From Bactericera cockerelli (taxonomy: Eukaryota; Arthropoda; Insecta; Hemiptera; Triozidae), in contig CM044959.1 of NCBI GenBank assembly GCA_024516035.1, forward strand, positions 8,995,665 through 9,059,664: a stretch of 64,000 nt of DNA. Direction: 5' to 3'. The translations under genes were made by a program, and so were the position numbers. Under the pieces are notes generated by a model. That model saw only the letters and a list, made by a program, of their open reading frames with translations. It had not been told where the DNA came from and ran no database searches. How positions within the stretch are numbered: position 1 is the stretch's first letter; each line of letters begins with the position of its first letter. This document shows, piece by piece, positions 30,591 to 41,531 of this stretch.

Positions 30591-32400
30591 TTTTTTTCTC
30601 CATTTCAAAACTAAGTTTCTGTTGAAATAAATAATTTTCATGCTCTTTCTTGAAAACAATAATTTTTGTCCATATTTATATGCTTTTCAGGGTTTTTTCT
30701 AGTATTTTTAAAAATATCACAGAAAAGAACTTCAATATTGATTTATTTAGTTCATTTATTTAATTTTTAGACCCTGACTTCTTGGTTGCACTTGGTAGAT
30801 TAGAAAAATAAAATTGGTATGAAAACTACTATTTCTGCTGTTACAAATGATTTTTTTTTTAATTCTTCATGAATTATTCATGTGCTTTAAATTAATATTG
30901 AATGCATGATGTACTGTATATCCTACAAAAAGTAACTAGATTCATTCAACAACATCTTCAACAAGAAAATGTCTACATAATGTTCATGATTTTAACATTC
31001 ACATGACTTGAGTGAAGTGTCAAGAGTTGATGTGACCCCTCTCAACCTTTGAGTCTACAACCTACATCCACATACAGCGTAAGAGCAAGCACTCAAAGAC
31101 AATAAATAATTATTTTTTATTAAGAGAGCTCAGAGCTTGTTATTATTTTTTTTCCCCATCAAAACATCAAAAGCATTGTGGGTATGTGTAATAGAGTATG
31201 AAGTGGAGGCAATGTGTATGTAGTGAACAGTGTAGACTTGTTTGCTTGGAGCAAATTGCATAATTGACTTTTCCTCCTCTGCTGTAGTGTTCTTCACTTG
31301 ATACTCTGACGGCTTTATTGTGTGGGTTGCTGATTTCATGTTGTACCTATCTCATTCAGATTTTTTGCCTCCAGAATTGAAAGCAAATTAATACTGAAAA
31401 GTATTTTTTTAGTGAATGTACTTCATACTTATTTTATTAATTTTGTTCATATTAAATTAATTTAAGTACCTATTCATTTTAAATAATTTATCTATGTATA
31501 ATATTGTACATAGGTATTTCAAGCTAGATGAAATCCAGTACGTCTTCATAGATTTTTATTACATTTTAAAAATACTTTATAAATGTATTATTATTATATT
31601 TTTTACTAGTCAACAGACTATTATGTACAGCATAAATAACAAATACAAAGAAAAGGAAAAATGGAAGCAATGTAAACAATAAAAAAAGAAGTAAAAATAG
31701 ATAGATATATACACACATATGTCCTAACTAAAGTGTGGTTATTGTCTATGGCAATCCCTTTCACCCAAACCTTATACCTTCCCAAATTATACTGCCAGCA
31801 TAGAACTGAAAAGTCCCTTTTTGTCAGGAGTTCAAACAAAATCTCTTATATTTGACAGATATACAGGATATACATATAAACTTTATTGTTTCTTATTGTT
31901 AGGCAATAAATTAAAGTTTTGGTGATTTTTTAAGAAGGTACTTATGTAGGTGTTACGAAACACTGTGATCGGTCAGTAGATTTCACTATTACTTTCATTA
32001 TGACCCTTTTGTTGGTCCTATTTTATTACTTTTTGCATTTACCACTATTATTCACCATCAGCATGATCACCAGTATCTCTACCCTTGATCAAGCTTTGTT
32101 ATCTTTGTTTTTTATTGTATAGTATATTTATATCTTAGAAGCCAAAAAATGGCTTAGGATGGGTCCTCGGTATAAAAAAATAAGAAATATAAAACAAATG
32201 ATTTATTATTATTATTTGCTTCACTTTTATGAAGCTTCATCTGATGGCATCATCACCACCCTTGATCAGGCTTTGTTTATATTATTTCACAACTTGTTAC
32301 CATGTTCATTGTATAAAAAAAATGTAAATAAAGCTTGGTCCAATTGTTTATAAATAAATAAAAATAAATAAATTCAAAGAAATATTTTAATTTTTTCCAG
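30591..32400. other. AT-rich DNA with LINE tails, upstream of the RAD17-like exon
   Basis: A minus-strand LINE tail is at about 31715-31785 (CCTAACTAAAGTGTGGTTAT). Two copies of a CCCTTGATCA(A/G)GCTTTGTT motif are at about 32090 and 32258, probably another LINE 3' UTR. The last bases (TTTTAATTTTTTCCAG, ending 32400) form the splice acceptor of the RAD17-like first coding exon, so an upstream non-coding exon probably exists but was not found. Confidence 0.5.
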
Positions 32401-32757
32401 AAATACCATCATGAACTGGCCCACTGATTTTGGCTTCGAAGATTTGTGCAAACCACCTGAAAATCTACACAATCTAAATGTACCAAAAAAGCCAAATTGG
32501 ATTCGACCAAAGAAAGTTTGTGAAGTTGGATCCACGCTTTACGTTTAAAGAGCCTCTCGGTGTGAAGAAAGAGACCCAAGTGTCTTGGATTGATACATAT
32601 GAACCGAAAGTTATTCCGACTTGGTTGTCCATCCCAAAAACTGGAAGAACTTGAAACTGCCTTGAGAAACCAAGATGAGAAAATATTGCTCTTGACTGGC
32701 CCCAGTGGCTCGGTAAAACAGTCAGCTTGAAATGTATTTGCAAGAAATTGGGCATAG
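32401..32757 (+). CDS. RAD17-like checkpoint clamp loader, first coding exon (frame broken)
   Basis: The product would be RAD17, the AAA+ subunit that loads the 9-1-1 clamp at damaged DNA in the nucleus. The exon is bounded by TTTTTTCCAG (ending 32400) and AG|GTAAGT at 32757/32758, with ATG at 32411 (MNWPTDFGFEDL). Homology needs three forward frames: W-I-D-T-Y-E-P-K (like WVDKYKP of RAD17), then DLVVHPKKLEELETALRN, then ILLLTGPSG with a P-loop expected as GxxGSGKT, then CKKLGI. Frame changes fall at A runs near 32513-32515, 32607-32609 and 32636-32640, and at the GG at 32712-32713. Each looks like one missing base. Either the assembly has homopolymer errors or this is a pseudogene; the conserved splice sites and codons favour assembly errors. 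The exon ends in phase 1 and joins the 37179 exon in phase. Confidence 0.82.
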
Positions 32758-33057
32758 GTAAGTTTAATTAATGAAGAAAAAAAATTTCAATATTTTAATA
32801 ATCTGAGTGCAAATAGTGCTATGGTATTTTAATTTAATGTGGGTGTAGTAGTATTACAATGCTTCATTCTTACAAGAAATAAATAAATAAGTCACTTTTT
32901 CACCTACTACAAATTGGGCTTTTTAATAAGGCTATTTCGTAAAAGAAATCTCCTATATTGTGTTCGTCATAGATGACGTCGCAGAGGCGTAGGGGAAATA
33001 GCACGTTTAGAATCTTTCTTTCAAAAAATATGATACAGAAACGCTTTTAAATCTATT
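32758..33057 (+). other. Start of the RAD17-like intron
   Basis: GTAAGT donor, then AT-rich DNA with no other feature. Confidence 0.6.
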
Positions 33058-33288
33058 GATTTCTTTGCCTTTGCTGTTGAAACTGTTGGTTCATGGGCAG
33101 ACGAGACTTTTAACTCCATTGATAAAATTGGAAAATTGTTAACAAAGAAACAGGAGAACTGTCGAGTGAAGAATTTCATGATACAAAAAATTTCTCTCGC
33201 CATACAGAGAGGAAATATCACGTTAATCACGTTTGTCTTGGGTACCATTCCAAGTGGTGTGAAGTTTGAAGAAATATTTTATTTGTAA
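33058..33288 (+). pseudogene. LINE ORF2 C-terminal fragment, decayed
   Basis: An open stretch to TAA at 33286 encodes FAFAVETVGSWADETFNSID, then KIGKLLTKK and ISLAIQRGN...LGTIPSG. The VETxGxW and IQRGNxxxxLGTxPS motifs recur downstream of reverse transcriptase in many invertebrate LINE-like ORFs. No RT core lies upstream. It sits inside the RAD17-like intron in sense orientation. The related fragment at 54424-54605 supports a shared family. Confidence 0.5.
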
Positions 33289-34225
33289 AAAAAATATAGT
33301 AAGAAGTTGTCTAAAAAAAAAATATAGTAAAACATCTATTAATTTACGTTCCTTTGAAATTAAATTCACAAAATCAATAGACTAAATTCAACACAAAAGC
33401 AAGAGCGCTGAACTATAGAATTTTGTCAACTTTGTAGATTTTTGTGGATTTTCGTCAACTTTGTATTTTGAGAGAATTCATTTCTGCTTCTTGCAAAAAG
33501 GAAAATTCGAACAGCTTGAGGCTGTTGAACTTTTATTTCCTTGTTGCACTCACTCATATTCTCGGTAATGGTTTTCTGATTGAGTATGAAAAAGTGGCAG
33601 AGAGGAATGGGTGAGACACCCTCCTGGAGCTGATTGGAAACTTTTTCAACTTTGTGTTGATTTTATGTCACACTCATCAGCGGAAATCTGTGCAACTAGG
33701 ACAAGTTGTTTGTTTTGAGAGAAATGAGTTGACTGTTGATGTAAAGTTTTCTTGATCGTAATAATATCTCAATTGATATTATTGATGTTGAAGAATCATG
33801 AAAAAGAAAGTCACACAGAAGCATTGTCGTTTCAACCCTTCAAACTATGTCTCTGTTAGTTTTAAATTTAGTTAACTGTGCTTTAAAATTATTAAAGTAA
33901 TTATATTAATAAAAGTTTAAAAATAGTTCCTATTATTGGAAAAGGGTACATTTGAAAAATAACATTTGAAATTGACGTTGAAAAAAAAAAAGTTCTTCCA
34001 AGGCTAGTGTAAGTTTTCTTTTTTTTATGGGTTTATTAAAAAAAAAAAAAAAAAAATGAAAAAAATAGAGAAATTGTATACATGTTGTATACCTCTAAAT
34101 CTAAGTTGAAAGTATTATTAACCGACCTTAGTTCGTTTTTTAAGCTTGATGGATGAGGTAGCGGCGTACTTGATATTGGAGGTTGTTGTTGTTACATTAT
34201 TCTTGGAATTGATAATCTTTATTCC
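33289..34225. other. Intron, no feature recognised
   Basis: AT-rich intronic DNA with A-runs. No exon-like segment was seen. Confidence 0.5.
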
Positions 34226-34305
34226 ATTTATTCCTTCTTTATTCCAGGTAACAAAAAATATGTTAACCTAATTCCTTCTCTATGCCAGGAATCAAATATA
34301 ACAAC
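34226..34305 (+). repeat. Degenerate outlying units of the splice-acceptor minisatellite
   Basis: Two decayed units (ATTCCTTCTTTATTCCAGG and AATTCCTTCTCTATGCCAGG) lie upstream of the main array and are separated from it by inserted SINE C sequence. Confidence 0.75.
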
Positions 34306-34307
34306 CC

Positions 34308-34672
34308 ATAAAATAATAATACTCTTTAGTGGAAGGTAACCACCAGACGAGGTTAATGCTCAAAGCATTTTCTACCACCTAACCCTCAGCGTCTCATTAT
34401 TATGTGGTTACAAACTCAAATTAATGAGGAAAAATTCATGCACTGGGTGGGATCCCTAGGCTACCTGGATTACGAGGCTAGCGCGTTAACCACTTGACTA
34501 CCAGTAAACCAGGCGAGGTTAATGCTCAAAGCATTTTCTACCACCTTACCCTCAGAGTCATTATTATGTGGTTACAAACTCAAATTAATGAGGAAAAATT
34601 CATGCACTGGGTGGGATCCCTAGGTTACCTGGATTACCAGGCTAGCGCGTTAACCACTTGACTACCAGTGCA
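34308..34672 (-). mobile_element. Two tandem SINE family C copies sharing one deletion
   Basis: Copies at 34308-34505 and 34506-34672 both read CACTGGGTGGGATCCCTAGG. They lack the TCGAACCAACGG segment that contains the pol III B-box in other family C members. The shared deletion shows that the pair arose by tandem duplication of one defective copy. Confidence 0.8.
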
Positions 34673-34778
34673 GAAATAAGGGTGATAAGAAGAGACAATT
34701 ACTCAGGGGAGTGTGAGACAATCTAATGGCCAGGTCTACATACACATTCTTTGACACCTAATTATTTCTCCATTCCAG

Positions 34779-37178
34779 GAATGAAGGAGTGGATAACCCA
34801 ATTCCTTCTGTATTCCAGGAATCAAGGAGTGGATAACCCAATTCCTTCTGTATTCCAGGAATCAAGGAGTGGATAACCCAATTCCTTCTGTATTACAGGA
34901 ATCAAGGAGTGGACTAATTCCTTCTGTATTCCAGGAATCAAGGAGTGGATAACCCAATTCCTTCTGTATTCCAGGAATCAAGGAGTGGATAACCCAATTC
35001 CTTCTGTATTCCAGGAATCAATGAGTGGATAACCCAATTCCTTCTGTATTCCAGGAATCAAGGAGTGGATAACACCATTTCCTTCTGTATTCCAGGAATC
35101 AAGGAGTGGATAACCCAATTCCTTCTGTATTCCAGGAATCAAGGAGTGGATAATCCAATTCCTTCTGTATTCCAGGAATCAAGGAGTGGATAACCCAATT
35201 CCTTCTGTATTCCAGGAATCAAGGAGTGGATAACCCAATTCCTTCTGTATTCCAGGAATCAAGGAGTGGATAACCCAATTCCTTCTGTATTCCAGGAATC
35301 AATGAGTGGATAACCCAATTCCTTCTGTATTCCAGGAATCAAGGAGTGGATAACACCATTTCCTTCTGTATTCCAGGAATCAAGGAGTGGATAACCCAAT
35401 TCCTTCTGTATTCCAGGAATCAAGGAGTGGATAATCCAATTCCTTCTGTATTCCAGGAATCAAGGAGTGGATAACCCAATTCCTTCTGTATTCCAGGAAT
35501 CAAGGAGTGGATAACCCATTTCCTTCTGTATTCCAGGAATCAAGGAGTGGATAACCCAATTCCTTCTGTATTCCAGGAATCAAGGAGTGGATAATCCAAT
35601 TCCTTCTGTATTCCAGGAATCAAGGAGTGGATAACCCAATTCCTTCTGTATTCCAGGAATCAAGGAGTGGATAACCCAATTCCTTCTGTATTCCAGGAAT
35701 CAAGGAGTGGATAACCCAATTCCTTCTGTGTTCCAGGAATCAAGGAGTGGATAACCCAATTCCTTCTGTATTCCAGGAATCAAGGAGTGGATAATCCAAT
35801 TCCTTCTGTATTCCAGGAATCAAGGAGTGGATAACCCAATTCCTTCTGTATTCCAGGAATCAAGGAGTGGATAACCCAATTCCTTCTGTATTCCAGGAAT
35901 CAAGGAGTGGATAACCCAATTCCTTCTGTGTTCCAGGAATCAAGGAGTGGATAACCCAATTCCTTCTGTGTTCCAGAAATCAAGGAGTGGATAACCCAAT
36001 TCCTTCTGTGTTCCAGAAATCAAGGAGTGGATAACCCAATTCCTTCTGTATTCCAGGAATTAAGGAGTGGATAACCCAATTCCTTCTGTATTCCAGGAAT
36101 CAAGGAGTGGATAACCCAATTCCTTCTGTATTCCAGGAATTAAGGAGTGGATAACCCAATTCCTTCTGTATTCCAGGAATTAAGGAGTGGATAACCCAGT
36201 TCCTTCTGTATTCCAGGAATCAAGGAGTGGATAACCCAATTCCTTCTGTATTCCAGGAATCAAGGAGTGGATAACCCAATTCCTTCTGTATTCCAGGAAT
36301 CAAGGAGTGGATAACCCAATTCCTTCTGTATTCCAGGAATCAATGAGTGGATAACCCAATTCCTTCTGTATTCCAGGAATCAAGGAGTGGATAACACCAT
36401 TTCCTTCTGTATTCCAGGAATCAAGGAGTGGATAACCCAATTCCTTCTGTATTCCAGGAATCAAGGAGTGGATAATCCAATTCCTTCTGTATTCCAGGAA
36501 TCAAGGAGTGGATAACCCAATTCCTTCTGTATTCCAGGAATCAAGGAGTGGATAACCCAATTCCTTCTGTATTCCAGGAATCAAGGAGTGGATAACCCAA
36601 TTCCTTCTGTGTTCCAGGAATCAAGGAGTGGATAACCCAATTCCTTCTGTGTTCCAGAAATCAAGGAGTGGATAACCCAATTCCTTCTGTGTTCCAGAAA
36701 TCAAGGAGTGGATAACCCAATTCCTTCTGTATTCCAGGAATTAAGGAGTGGATAACCCAATTCCTTCTGTATTCCAGGAATCAAGGAGTGGATAACCCAA
36801 TTCCTTCTGTATTCCAGGAATTAAGGAGTGGATAACCCAGTTCCTTCTGTATTCCAGGAATCAAGGAGTGGATAACCCAATTCCTTCTGTATTCCAGGAA
36901 TCAAGGAGTGGATAACCCGATTCCTTCTGTATTCCAGGAATTAAGGAGTGGATAACCCGATTCCTTCTGTATTCCAGGAATTAAGGAGTGGATAACCCAA
37001 TTCCTTCTGTATTTCAGGAATCAAGGAGTGGATAACCCAGTTCCTTCTGTATTCCAGGAATCAAGGAGTGGATAACCCAATTCCTTCTGTATTCCAGGAA
37101 TCAAGGAGTGGATAACCCGATTCCTTCTGTATTCCAGGAATCAAGGAGTGGATAACACGATTTCCTTCTGTATTTCAG
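34779..37178 (+). repeat. 40-bp minisatellite of about 60 tandem 3' splice sites in the RAD17-like intron
   Basis: The unit is GAATCAAGGAGTGGATAAC plus CCAATTCCTTCTGTATTCCAG. The first 19 bases copy the start of the exon at 37179. The remainder is a pyrimidine tract ending in CAG, and GGATAAC is branch-point-like. From the first boundary (34779) to the true exon (37179) is exactly 2,400 bp, that is 60 units on average. Most are 40 bp, some are 41 bp (AACACCATTTCC or AACACGATTTCC types) and one has an internal deletion near 34913. Marker variants (AATGAGTGG followed by the 41-bp unit) recur near 35020, 35300 and 36341, spaced 281 and 1,041 bp, which indicates block duplication. Confidence 0.96.
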
Positions 37179-38357
37179 GAATCAAGGAGTGGATAACGTC
37201 CTTGAGCAAGACACCCGAGTACGACAGCGTAGAGTTCACTGACCCCAGCCTCTACTCCTCCACCAGCCAGGACTTTGAGCAGTTCCTGGTCCGCAGCAGT
37301 AGACCCCGCGTCACCAGTCGCTTCTCCCGGGACATCGTCCTGGTCAAGGACGTCCCCAACATCTTCTACAAAGATGCCTCCTTGCTGCACGACACCCTCA
37401 ACAAATTCGCCTCCACACTGAAAACCACCCTCGTTTTTATCCTGAACGACGAGAATTTGATTTACAAGCTATTCCCCGCCAATGTCATTGGTCAGTTCAA
37501 AATAAATCATGTAAAATTCAACCCTATCAATGACACAGGACTGATCAAAAACCCTGCAGAACATCCTAGCGAAGGAACGTATAGTTGCGAGTAACGACAC
37601 GGTCATCAGTATTATTCAGAACTGCAACGGGAATCTTTCGTTTGCTATTAATCAGCTGTATTTTGTTACTGTTAAGAAAGAGAAGGTGACGGGGAAACAG
37701 ACGAAGCTAACAGTGAAAATGCTCAAAGATAGCAAAGTGAGGAACCGCTCGTTGGATAAAAATAAACAAGTTAGTTATTTTCAAATCATAGGACGCGTCC
37801 TGTATCCTAAAAAAGAACCCGTAGAATGCAGTGCGTTTTACAAGCTCAAGAATCCAAGATTGGAATACAAGACGAAAGATCTTTTCAAATTCAAACACAA
37901 TCCGTCCGATTTGGTTGAGGAGTTCATAACCCAACCTAGCTCAACTGTGGACATTCTCCAAGAAAATTATGTTAGCAAGTTCAACAGCATCAAAGACATG
38001 TTGGACTCTGCCGTCATGTTCAGCAATATCGATGAGTACAGCCACAAGTTCTCTAGTCAAAGCAATAGTCACATGAACACGGAAATGTATTTGCATCTCG
38101 CCATTAGCAGCCTCATGAAGAATGATAACGTGCTCACGAGCTATGCTCCCGTTCAGAGGTCCACCAAACATAGACTACCCGACAGAAACGAAACTAATAA
38201 GTTGGTCAATGAATTGTTCGGCAATCTGTTTCCGCATGAGACCAGCTTGAATATTGTGTTTGATATTTTGTCCATCGTGAAACAAAGCAGGAATTTCATG
38301 AATTTGGAGTTCGGCATGAACCAGGTCAAATTTATTCACGATTTTACGTTTAAATGA
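37179..38357 (+). CDS. RAD17-like checkpoint clamp loader, terminal coding exon
   Basis: It begins after TGTATTTCAG with GIKEWITS (the split Gly completes the previous exon; RAD17 proteins have a comparable GIxxxEWI). Recognisable RAD17 features follow: DIVLVKDVPNIFY at the Walker B position (Lys where the human protein has Glu), LVFILNDENLIYKLFP and ISIIQNCNGNLSFAINQLYF. Next come YFQIIGRVLYPKK, VEEFITQPSSTVDILQENYV and a helical C-terminal part ending FIHDFTFK at TGA 38355. One frame change at the A run 37547-37551 (one extra A fits best, giving LIKTLQNIL) splits the exon into two open frames. With the first exon the protein would be about 510 residues, shorter than the roughly 680 of human RAD17. 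The role in the DNA-damage checkpoint is inferred from the family. Confidence 0.86.
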
Positions 38358-38573
38358 AACGCTGAAATTTTTGTTGAAACTGCAAAGTGCATAATTTGTT
38401 TCTTCTAGTCCGAACACAAAACTAGCCGTGAATAAGTTCACATCAAACAATTTTGTTAATCTATTTAAATCTACTAATTTAATTAAATTGGAGGGTGTTT
38501 TAATTAAATCCGTGTGTGGATGGTAAAACGTGGTAAGCGAAAAAAAAATCGAAATTGAGTTCGTACTATGTCT

Positions 38574-38779
38574 GTTCCGGTAGCTCAGTGGTAAAGGCGG
38601 CACTGTGTGAATCCAGAGATTCCAGCGGTCGTGGGTTCGAAACCCAGCCGGGACATGACAAGTTATCCTCCCATTTAGGATTTTTACCACATAATAATAT
38701 GTCTTGGGCTTACCACTGGAATAATGGGACTTATTTAGTCCTAATCGGGCAGTATAAATAAGGCGATATTATTATTATG
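38574..38779 (+). mobile_element. tRNA-derived SINE, family B, full-length
   Basis: GTTCCGGTAGCTCAGTGGT, GGGTTCGAAACCCAGCCGGG, tail GGCAGTATAAATAAGGCGAT and (ATT)n. It lies 216 bp after the RAD17-like stop and may be transcribed in its 3' UTR. Confidence 0.85.
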
Positions 38780-39287
38780 TGAATTCGTGCAAAGCTACAT
38801 TGGTCAATTTGTTACATTAGTTACAAATTGACAACAATAACTGGCAGCTCAAAGGCAAAAATGTTCCTGAAATAACGGGTTTCCCTCACTATTCAACAAG
38901 GGAATGCTATTTTGAGTACTTTGCCCAGTGGAAAAAATTGAAAATTTGTTGAAACTGTGATTTAAAATATTACATACATATACGGAATATTAGCTTGATT
39001 ATTATTATTGCTATTGAGTTCTCTTAGGACATATTTACAAACAAGTAATGATAAAAATTAAAAACAATATAAACAACAAAAAAAAGATGGACAACATACA
39101 TAAAATATATACAGATGTCTTATCTGAAGGGCGGGGTTATTGCTTATGGCAATCTCTTCCACCCAACCCTTATTGATGAGCTTTATTGATCAGTGTAAGC
39201 AACATTTCTCTACATTGCCGATATACTGTTACAACATATTGAAGTGGAAAAATAGCATTCTAGTTATATATATTTGAGTCATCGAGC
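38780..39287. other. AT-rich DNA with LINE 3' tail
   Basis: A minus-strand LINE tail is at about 39005-39175 (GAAGGGCGGGGTTATTGCTT, then CTCTTCCACCCAACCC). No gene was recognised. Confidence 0.5.
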
Positions 39288-39548
39288 GCACAAATAGCTC
39301 AGTGGCTAAGCACTCGCTTGCCATGCGGTAGGTCCCGGGTTCGAACCGCCGCGCCGACGAAAAACTTGTATTGAAAAATTGGTTACAGTTGTTTGTAAGG
39401 GATACCTTCCGGTGCGCTCGTGTTGACCTAGCAACTAAATAGGAAGTATTATAACACTTTTCGCCCATCAGAGGGGAGGTATACTACAGGATGGGCAGGC
39501 TACAACAGAGACCACAAGCGTCTACATTAACTGCTGTTTCATGGCTAC
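39288..39548 (+). mobile_element. tRNA-Gly-like SINE, family J, long copy
   Basis: AGCTCAGTGGCTAAGCACTC, TTGCCATGCGG, GGGTTCGAACC, then a body with GGATACCTTCCGGTGCGCTC and TTTTCGCCCATCAGAGGGGA. The body alone recurs at 60597-60752. Confidence 0.7.
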
Positions 39549-40074
39549 GAAATAAAAAAGCCTGTGAAACACTTTTTTTAAAAAAATCGAAAAACCTTTT
39601 TTCGCTGTCTTGTTTATGAAAAAAAATCGCATAACACGTTTTATCTTCCCACAGACTTTTATAGCAGATTTTGTATAGTATATACTTATCTCGTATACCC
39701 ATTTATCTATACATAAAATATATTTTAACTCATCCTTTATTTTAATATGTTCAGTAAAGTGAGCCAAATTAAATCTAAAAAGTTTTTTTTTTATGTGTAA
39801 AAAACATAAAATACTCTGTACTCACCCATATGTATGCATGTGCTCATTAATATACTCTTATCTTTCCTGTGTTCACACAAGCTGGAAACCCTGAAACCCT
39901 TTTCATTTACTAAACTGTGTAATCTTCATAAAAAAACCTTTCTAATGCTCAACATGATACTTGAAAAAAAAAAAACTTCGCACCTGTAATAATATTGAAG
40001 AATGTTATCATGTTCTTCAAATAGTTATCCTCATTAATGTAGATGCTCACAAGGTACTTTTTTGAATTTTTGTT
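39549..40074. other. No gene recognised
   Basis: AT-rich DNA. Confidence 0.4.
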
Positions 40075-40383
40075 TAATAATAATATTAATATCGCCTTAT
40101 TTATACTGCCCAATAAGGACTATTATTCCAGCAGTCAGCCCAAGACATATTATTATGTGTTAAAAATCCCAAATTATAATAATAATATCGCCTTATTTAT
40201 ACTGCCCGATTTATATTTATACTCACTATTAAAGTCCCATTATTCCAGCAGTAAGCCCAAGACATATTATTATGTGGCAAAAATCCTAAATGGGAGGATA
40301 ACTTGTGATGTTCCGGCTGGGTTTCGAACCCACGACATCTGGAACCTCTGGATTCACAGAGTTCCGCCTCTGTGACAGGGACA
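40075..40383 (-). mobile_element. SINE family B, tail fragment plus full copy
   Basis: A headless copy (40075-40174) abuts a longer one with tRNA-like head (40175-40383; minus-strand GGGTTCGAAACCCAGCCGG). Confidence 0.78.
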
Positions 40384-40384
40384 G

Positions 40385-40571
40385 ACGTCGCTTTCAACTG
40401 CATGGTCATATCACGACGGGGGTGTTACCCTCCATTCGCAGGAAACTCACAAACCTGCCACCCACATTAACCTCACCCAGCCTGCGTTGCGAAGTCTTCA
40501 CTTCGCTGGACGTTGCTTAACTTCGGTGATCCTACGAGAACCGGTGCTTTCAACGCGCCATCGACGCTGGC
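40385..40571 (-). mobile_element. 5S-derived SINE (family E)
   Basis: On the minus strand it runs from GCCAGCGTCGATGGCGCG through ACCGAAGTTAAGCAACGTCC to the core and tail GAAAGCGACGTC. Part of the 5S/core junction is deleted. Confidence 0.8.
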
Positions 40572-40644
40572 ACTAGGTACTTTTGTATTCTATTTTCCGA
40601 CGAGCGACGTTAAACCCAAATTATAGAAAATATACTTCTAATTT

Positions 40645-40775
40645 TACTATGGACACAATACTTCCTCGTGATTGGTTCACATTGTATACACTTCTAGCAA
40701 AAACATATTTTTTTTAATATACAAAAGCGAACACAATACTGTCGATTTCTCATACTAGAAATTTCGCGGAAGTAA
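40645..40775 (+). mobile_element. Repeat family I, short copy
   Basis: It starts TATGGACACAATACTTCCTC and ends AACACAATACTGTCGATTTC plus TTCGCGGAAGT. The arms around TCATACTAG form a stem-loop. Confidence 0.5.
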
Positions 40776-41329
40776 AATTGTAGTTATTAGGTATTCTCAG
40801 TAATGAATCCTATAAGACTTATTTTAAAATTAAATTTACCGTACAGTAAAATTTAGTTCGAAGAAGTTTTGATCTGATTTGGTGTGAATAATCGCTGTAA
40901 TTATTTAATAAATATAATTGTATATACATATATATTTAACTTAATTCGCTGAAATTTCTCGGAATATCCTGCTGACAAAGTTCTCAACAAATAAAACTGT
41001 TTCTGGGTAACGCACCGTTTTCGAACTATTATGAAAACCCTTCTTTATTACCAACTATTATTATTATTATCCAATAATTTTGATCAATCTTTATTTTTTT
41101 TATATACAGGTGCAGTCAAAAGTTAATGAAAGATAAACAAAGTTTGATTAAGGATGGTGATACTTGCCTTTGGCATTCTCTTCCGCACCACCCTTGATAA
41201 CAGGATGTAAAAACAGTTGGAAAGTATAATACAATTTTTTTTAAACAACATTAACCATTAAAATTTGATGGGGGGGGGAGGGGGGTATTAGCAACTTATA
41301 CCCGACCTCTATTTAGATCTATTGTGACC
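40776..41329. other. AT-rich DNA with LINE tail
   Basis: A minus-strand LINE tail-like stretch is at about 41125-41205 (TTGCCTTTGGCATTCTCTTC). A 16-base G-rich run follows near 41270-41285. Confidence 0.45.
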
Positions 41330-41531
41330 AGTTGATTCTAATGGGTTTTACCCTCCATTCGTACCAGCTACCCAACATTAACCTCACCAGCCTGTGTGGG
41401 GCCGGAAATGCCAGCCTCACGTGTTTATAGGGAACAGAATTTTCTTCGAAAAGTCTGCTCCAACCGGGTATCGAATTCGGGATCTCTGGACTACGGGCAG
41501 TATTCACAACCATTGCGCCACGGAGACTGGT
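41330..41531 (-). mobile_element. SINE family F (partial)
   Basis: The minus-strand head GTCTCCGTGGCGCAATGGTT, CGAATTCGATACCCGGTTGG, then the core with GTGAGGCTGGCATTTCCGG. The 3' RTE-like tail is lost. Confidence 0.7.

Noticed and set aside
37148..37178. Extension of the RAD17-like terminal exon upstream to 37148
   Set aside because: The open frame continues into the last array unit only by chance; TGTATTTCAG at 37169-37178 is the acceptor that joins the two homologous exons in phase.
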